Source: Luteibacter yeojuensis (lineage in GTDB: Bacteria > Pseudomonadota > Gammaproteobacteria > Xanthomonadales > Rhodanobacteraceae). Taken from it: 64,000 bases of DNA. A program made the translations under genes and the position numbers. Shown piece after piece: positions 61,574 through 64,000 of the stretch. Numbering within the stretch: position 1 is the first letter of the stretch; every line of letters begins with the position of its first letter. The DNA lies in contig NZ_JAAQTL010000001.1 in assembly GCF_011742875.1 (NCBI RefSeq), forward strand, positions 434,001 through 498,000. The letters are read 5' to 3'. The notes beneath the pieces are model-generated. The model made no database searches, had not been told where the DNA came from, and saw only the letters and a list, made by a program, of their open reading frames with translations.

Positions 61574-64000
61574 ATGAAAAGCTCGTCGCAGAAGGTGCTT
61601 CGGCGCCACGGCCTCGCATTGTCCATCGCCACCGCCCTGGCGTGCGGCGCGGTTGCCGCGCAGGAGGCGCCATCGCCGCCGCCACCGCCGCCGCAGAACG
61701 CGCAAAGCGGCCAGACCACGGAACTCTCCACCATCACCGTCACCGGTTCGGCCCTCCCGCGTATCGACGTGGAAACTCCCTCGCCGGTGACCACGATCAC
61801 CGCCGAGCAGATCCAGAAGAGCGGCCTGACCACCGTCTCGGACGTGGTGCGAGCGGTATCCGCCGATAACAGCGGGTCGATTCCCGCCTCGTTCACCGCC
61901 GGTTTTGCGGCGGGCTCGTCGGGTGTCGCCTTGCGCGGCCTCACCGTTAATTCCACCCTGGTGCTGATCGACGGGCGGCGTGCGGCGAGCTATCCGCTGA
62001 CCGACGACGGCCAGCGCTCGTTCGTGGACCTGAACACCATTCCTTCCAACGCCATCGAGCGTATCGAGGTGCTGAAGGACGGCGCTTCGTCGCTCTATGG
62101 TGCGGACGCCATCGCGGGCGTGGTGAACGTCATCCTGCGTCCGGACTACCAGGGCACGGAATTCACCGCCGACATCGGCACCTCGCAGCATGGCGGCGGC
62201 ACGACCAAGCGCGCCACGGTGCTGTTCGGCGGCGGTGACCTGAAAAAGGACGGCTGGAACGCTTACCTGAGCGCGGAATGGCAGCGGGACGAGGAAATCC
62301 TGACGCGCCAGCGCGGCTATCCGTACAACACGGCCGACATCCGTCGCAGCGGCGGAAACAACCTCATCGGCGGTCAACCGTCGCAGAATTCCGGGTCGAT
62401 CTATGGCACGGTCACCCCGGGCACGTTGTCGCGTCCCGGCGATGTGACATCCGGCGTTGCCGATCCGGATGGCGTGGCGCAGCCGCTCGCACCCTGCGGT
62501 CCGAGGTCGACACTGGTGACCGACGACCCGGCGAATCCGGGCAGCTACTGCGCGCAGAACTTCGCACGCTACACCGCCATCCAGCCCACCATGGACCGTC
62601 GTGGCCTGTATGGGCGTTTCACCCTCAACGTGGGCGAGCGCTCGAAGGCCTACCTGGGTGCCAGCTACTACGAAGTGACCACGACCTTCCCGGGCGCGCC
62701 GGCACAGATCCAGGCGGGGACGCCGCGCAACACGAATTCGATCGCCCTGCCGGCCACGCTGCCCGACGGCTCGCTCAATCCGAACAACCCGTTCGCGGCG
62801 GAGGGCAAGGCCGCGCTGATCAACTTCGGTTTTCCCAGCGCGCTCGCCAGCGGCGGCAGCAAGAACCACAACCTGCGCATCATGGGCGGCTTTACCGGGT
62901 ACTGGGGCGACTGGGGTTACGACACCGCGCTGGTGTTCAATCATTCGTCGCTGGATACGTGGCTGAACGGCTTCCTCGACTACAACAAGCTGATCGAGGT
63001 CGTCACCAACGGCACATACAACTTCCTCGACCCGGGGTCCAATTCCCGGGAGCTGCTCGACGCGCTGTCGCCGCAGCTGAAGAAGACATCCACGAGCGAC
63101 CTGCAGCAGTTCGACTTCCGCGTCACGCGGCCGCTGGCCGACCTGGGCGGCGGTGCGCTGGGGCTGGCGGCGGGCATCGACGTACGCCACGAAGAGCAGG
63201 ACGATCCGGACCTCAATCCGGGCCTGCGTGCGCAGGGTCTCGGCATCGCGCACGTGAAGGGCGACCGCACGGTATCCGGCGCCTATGTGGAACTGGATGC
63301 GCCCTTCCTCGAGTCGCTGGAAGTGGACGTCTCGGGCCGGTTCGACCATTACTCGGACTTCGGCAACAACTTCTCGCCGAAGATCGGCATCAAGTGGAAA
63401 CCCATCGAGGAGCTTGCCTTGCGCGGCACCTTCTCGAAGGGATTCCGCGCGCCAAGCTTCGCCGAGAATGGTTCGAGCGAGGCGCAGGGCTTCGCCACGT
63501 ACACTCCGCCGGAAGACTTCCAGGCCCTGCACAACAACAGCGGCTACGTGCAGCCTTATGGCCTCGCTTTCCTCACGCGGGCCAATCCGGACGTGAAGCC
63601 CGAGCGCTCCAAGAGCTGGACGTTCGGCGTGCTTTACCAGCCCACGCAGGACCTCAGCGCGTCGCTGGATTATTACCGGATCAAGAAGACGGGCGTGATC
63701 GCGCAGCAGAGCCCCAGCGCCGTGCTGGATGCGTACTATGCCGGCCAGCCGTTGCCGGAAGCCTCGGCCATCGTGCCCGACGTGCCCGACCCGGCGGCGC
63801 CCGATGCGTTGCCGAGGCCGTTGATCGTCTCCGCGCCCTACGTCAACCAGAATGCGCTGGAGACGAAGGGCCTGGACCTCAACCTCAAGGCAGGATTCGA
63901 CCTTGGCCCGAACGTGCGCTACACCAGCGAACTGAACCTCACGAAGATCATCACGTGGAAGCTGACCCTCGAGGACGGCACGCGGCTGGAATTCGTGGGC
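61574..64000 (+). CDS. TonB-dependent receptor, N-terminal part
   Basis: The gene starts at ATG 61574 and runs off the right edge (809 codons here, no stop). The signal peptide (LALSIATALACGAVAAQ) is followed by a PSPPPPPPQ run, the TonB-box-like TELSTITVTGSA and the plug domain (VETPSPVTTITAEQIQKSGL, LRGLTVNSTLVLIDGRRA, RIEVLKDGASSLYGADAIAG). The beta-barrel begins near residue 180 and has the typical outer-membrane strand pattern with frequent aromatic residues. Such receptors import siderophores or carbohydrates through the outer membrane. The cargo cannot be told from this part. Confidence 0.93.
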   Translation, partial: MKSSSQKVLRRHGLALSIATALACGAVAAQEAPSPPPPPPQNAQSGQTTELSTITVTGSALPRIDVETPSPVTTITAEQIQKSGLTTVSDVVRAVSADNSGSIPASFTAGFAAGSSGVALRGLTVNSTLVLIDGRRAASYPLTDDGQRSFVDLNTIPSNAIERIEVLKDGASSLYGADAIAGVVNVILRPDYQGTEFTADIGTSQHGGGTTKRATVLFGGGDLKKDGWNAYLSAEWQRDEEILTRQRGYPYNTADIRRSGGNNLIGGQPSQNSGSIYGTVTPGTLSRPGDVTSGVADPDGVAQPLAPCGPRSTLVTDDPANPGSYCAQNFARYTAIQPTMDRRGLYGRFTLNVGERSKAYLGASYYEVTTTFPGAPAQIQAGTPRNTNSIALPATLPDGSLNPNNPFAAEGKAALINFGFPSALASGGSKNHNLRIMGGFTGYWGDWGYDTALVFNHSSLDTWLNGFLDYNKLIEVVTNGTYNFLDPGSNSRELLDALSPQLKKTSTSDLQQFDFRVTRPLADLGGGALGLAAGIDVRHEEQDDPDLNPGLRAQGLGIAHVKGDRTVSGAYVELDAPFLESLEVDVSGRFDHYSDFGNNFSPKIGIKWKPIEELALRGTFSKGFRAPSFAENGSSEAQGFATYTPPEDFQALHNNSGYVQPYGLAFLTRANPDVKPERSKSWTFGVLYQPTQDLSASLDYYRIKKTGVIAQQSPSAVLDAYYAGQPLPEASAIVPDVPDPAAPDALPRPLIVSAPYVNQNALETKGLDLNLKAGFDLGPNVRYTSELNLTKIITWKLTLEDGTRLEFVG

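Noticed and set aside
61553..63532. Minus-strand frame of 659 codons at the right end
   Set aside because: Antisense to a clear TonB-dependent receptor with signal peptide and plug motifs, which runs past the edge of the window.

Overview
The window is GC-rich chromosomal DNA from a gammaproteobacterium, most likely of the Xanthomonadales/Lysobacterales and probably the Rhodanobacteraceae (Luteibacter/Dyella type). This is inferred from gene order (cmk-rpsA-ihfB-lapA-lapB, tpiA-secG-tRNA-Leu), gene content and high GC; no rRNA or marker alignment was run. Most of it is housekeeping. Two AT-richer secretion islands and one small defence locus stand out.

Layout. 0-3.3 kb: trehalose/glycogen metabolism (malQ end, treY). 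3.4-12.2 kb: acyl-CoA-binding protein, cmk, rpsA, ihfB, lapA-lapB, then envelope polysaccharide genes (WecA-like transferase, WbpM-like dehydratase, galU) with overlapping stops and starts. 12.3-20.2 kb: amidase paralogues (two 3' remnants, one intact gene) that bracket secretion island A. 20.3-22.2 kb: two multihaem cytochromes c. 22.2-28.4 kb: island B, a Fic gene and a nucleotidyltransferase-like gene. 28.4-50.6 kb: core metabolism and envelope genes (mug, typA, 3-hydroxybutyrate oligomer hydrolase, ppiB, aminotransferase, mdh, cation efflux, gnd, M1 peptidase, ABC exporter, LysR with EamA exporter, serine hydrolase, MscS channel, tpiA, secG). 50.6-55.1 kb: tRNA-Leu(GAG) followed by an AbiL-like AAA ATPase/RloB pair, whose RloB gene is frameshifted, and small accessory genes. 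55.1-64 kb: DUF1304, patatin, lone receiver, DUF4105, TraB/GumN, an F420-type reductase, small proteins and the start of a TonB-dependent receptor.

The most interesting content is the pair of islands. Each encodes an HlyD-type fusion protein, an ABC exporter with an N-terminal C39 leader peptidase, and a cargo with a near-identical double-glycine leader (M-R-E-[ML]-[TS]-[IL]-E-[DE]-[ML]-x-x-V-x-G-[AG]). Island A carries a small Gly/Ala-rich bacteriocin-like peptide, a JmjC/cupin oxygenase and a two-helix membrane protein. Island B carries a 238-residue cargo whose leader is fused to a lytic-transglycosylase/lysozyme-like domain. A secreted protein, a plausible periplasmic immunity protein, is translationally coupled to it. 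A leader-guided, contact-independent muramidase bacteriocin would be unusual. Neither locus has an outer-membrane channel gene, so a TolC from elsewhere is presumably used.

Other structure includes a family of palindromic repeats (cores with GCCGCTATAGCGGC) in intergenic gaps, a second REP family, a tandem 38-bp repeat upstream of lapA, and a gene-conversion-like patch of about 780 bp shared by two amidase copies.
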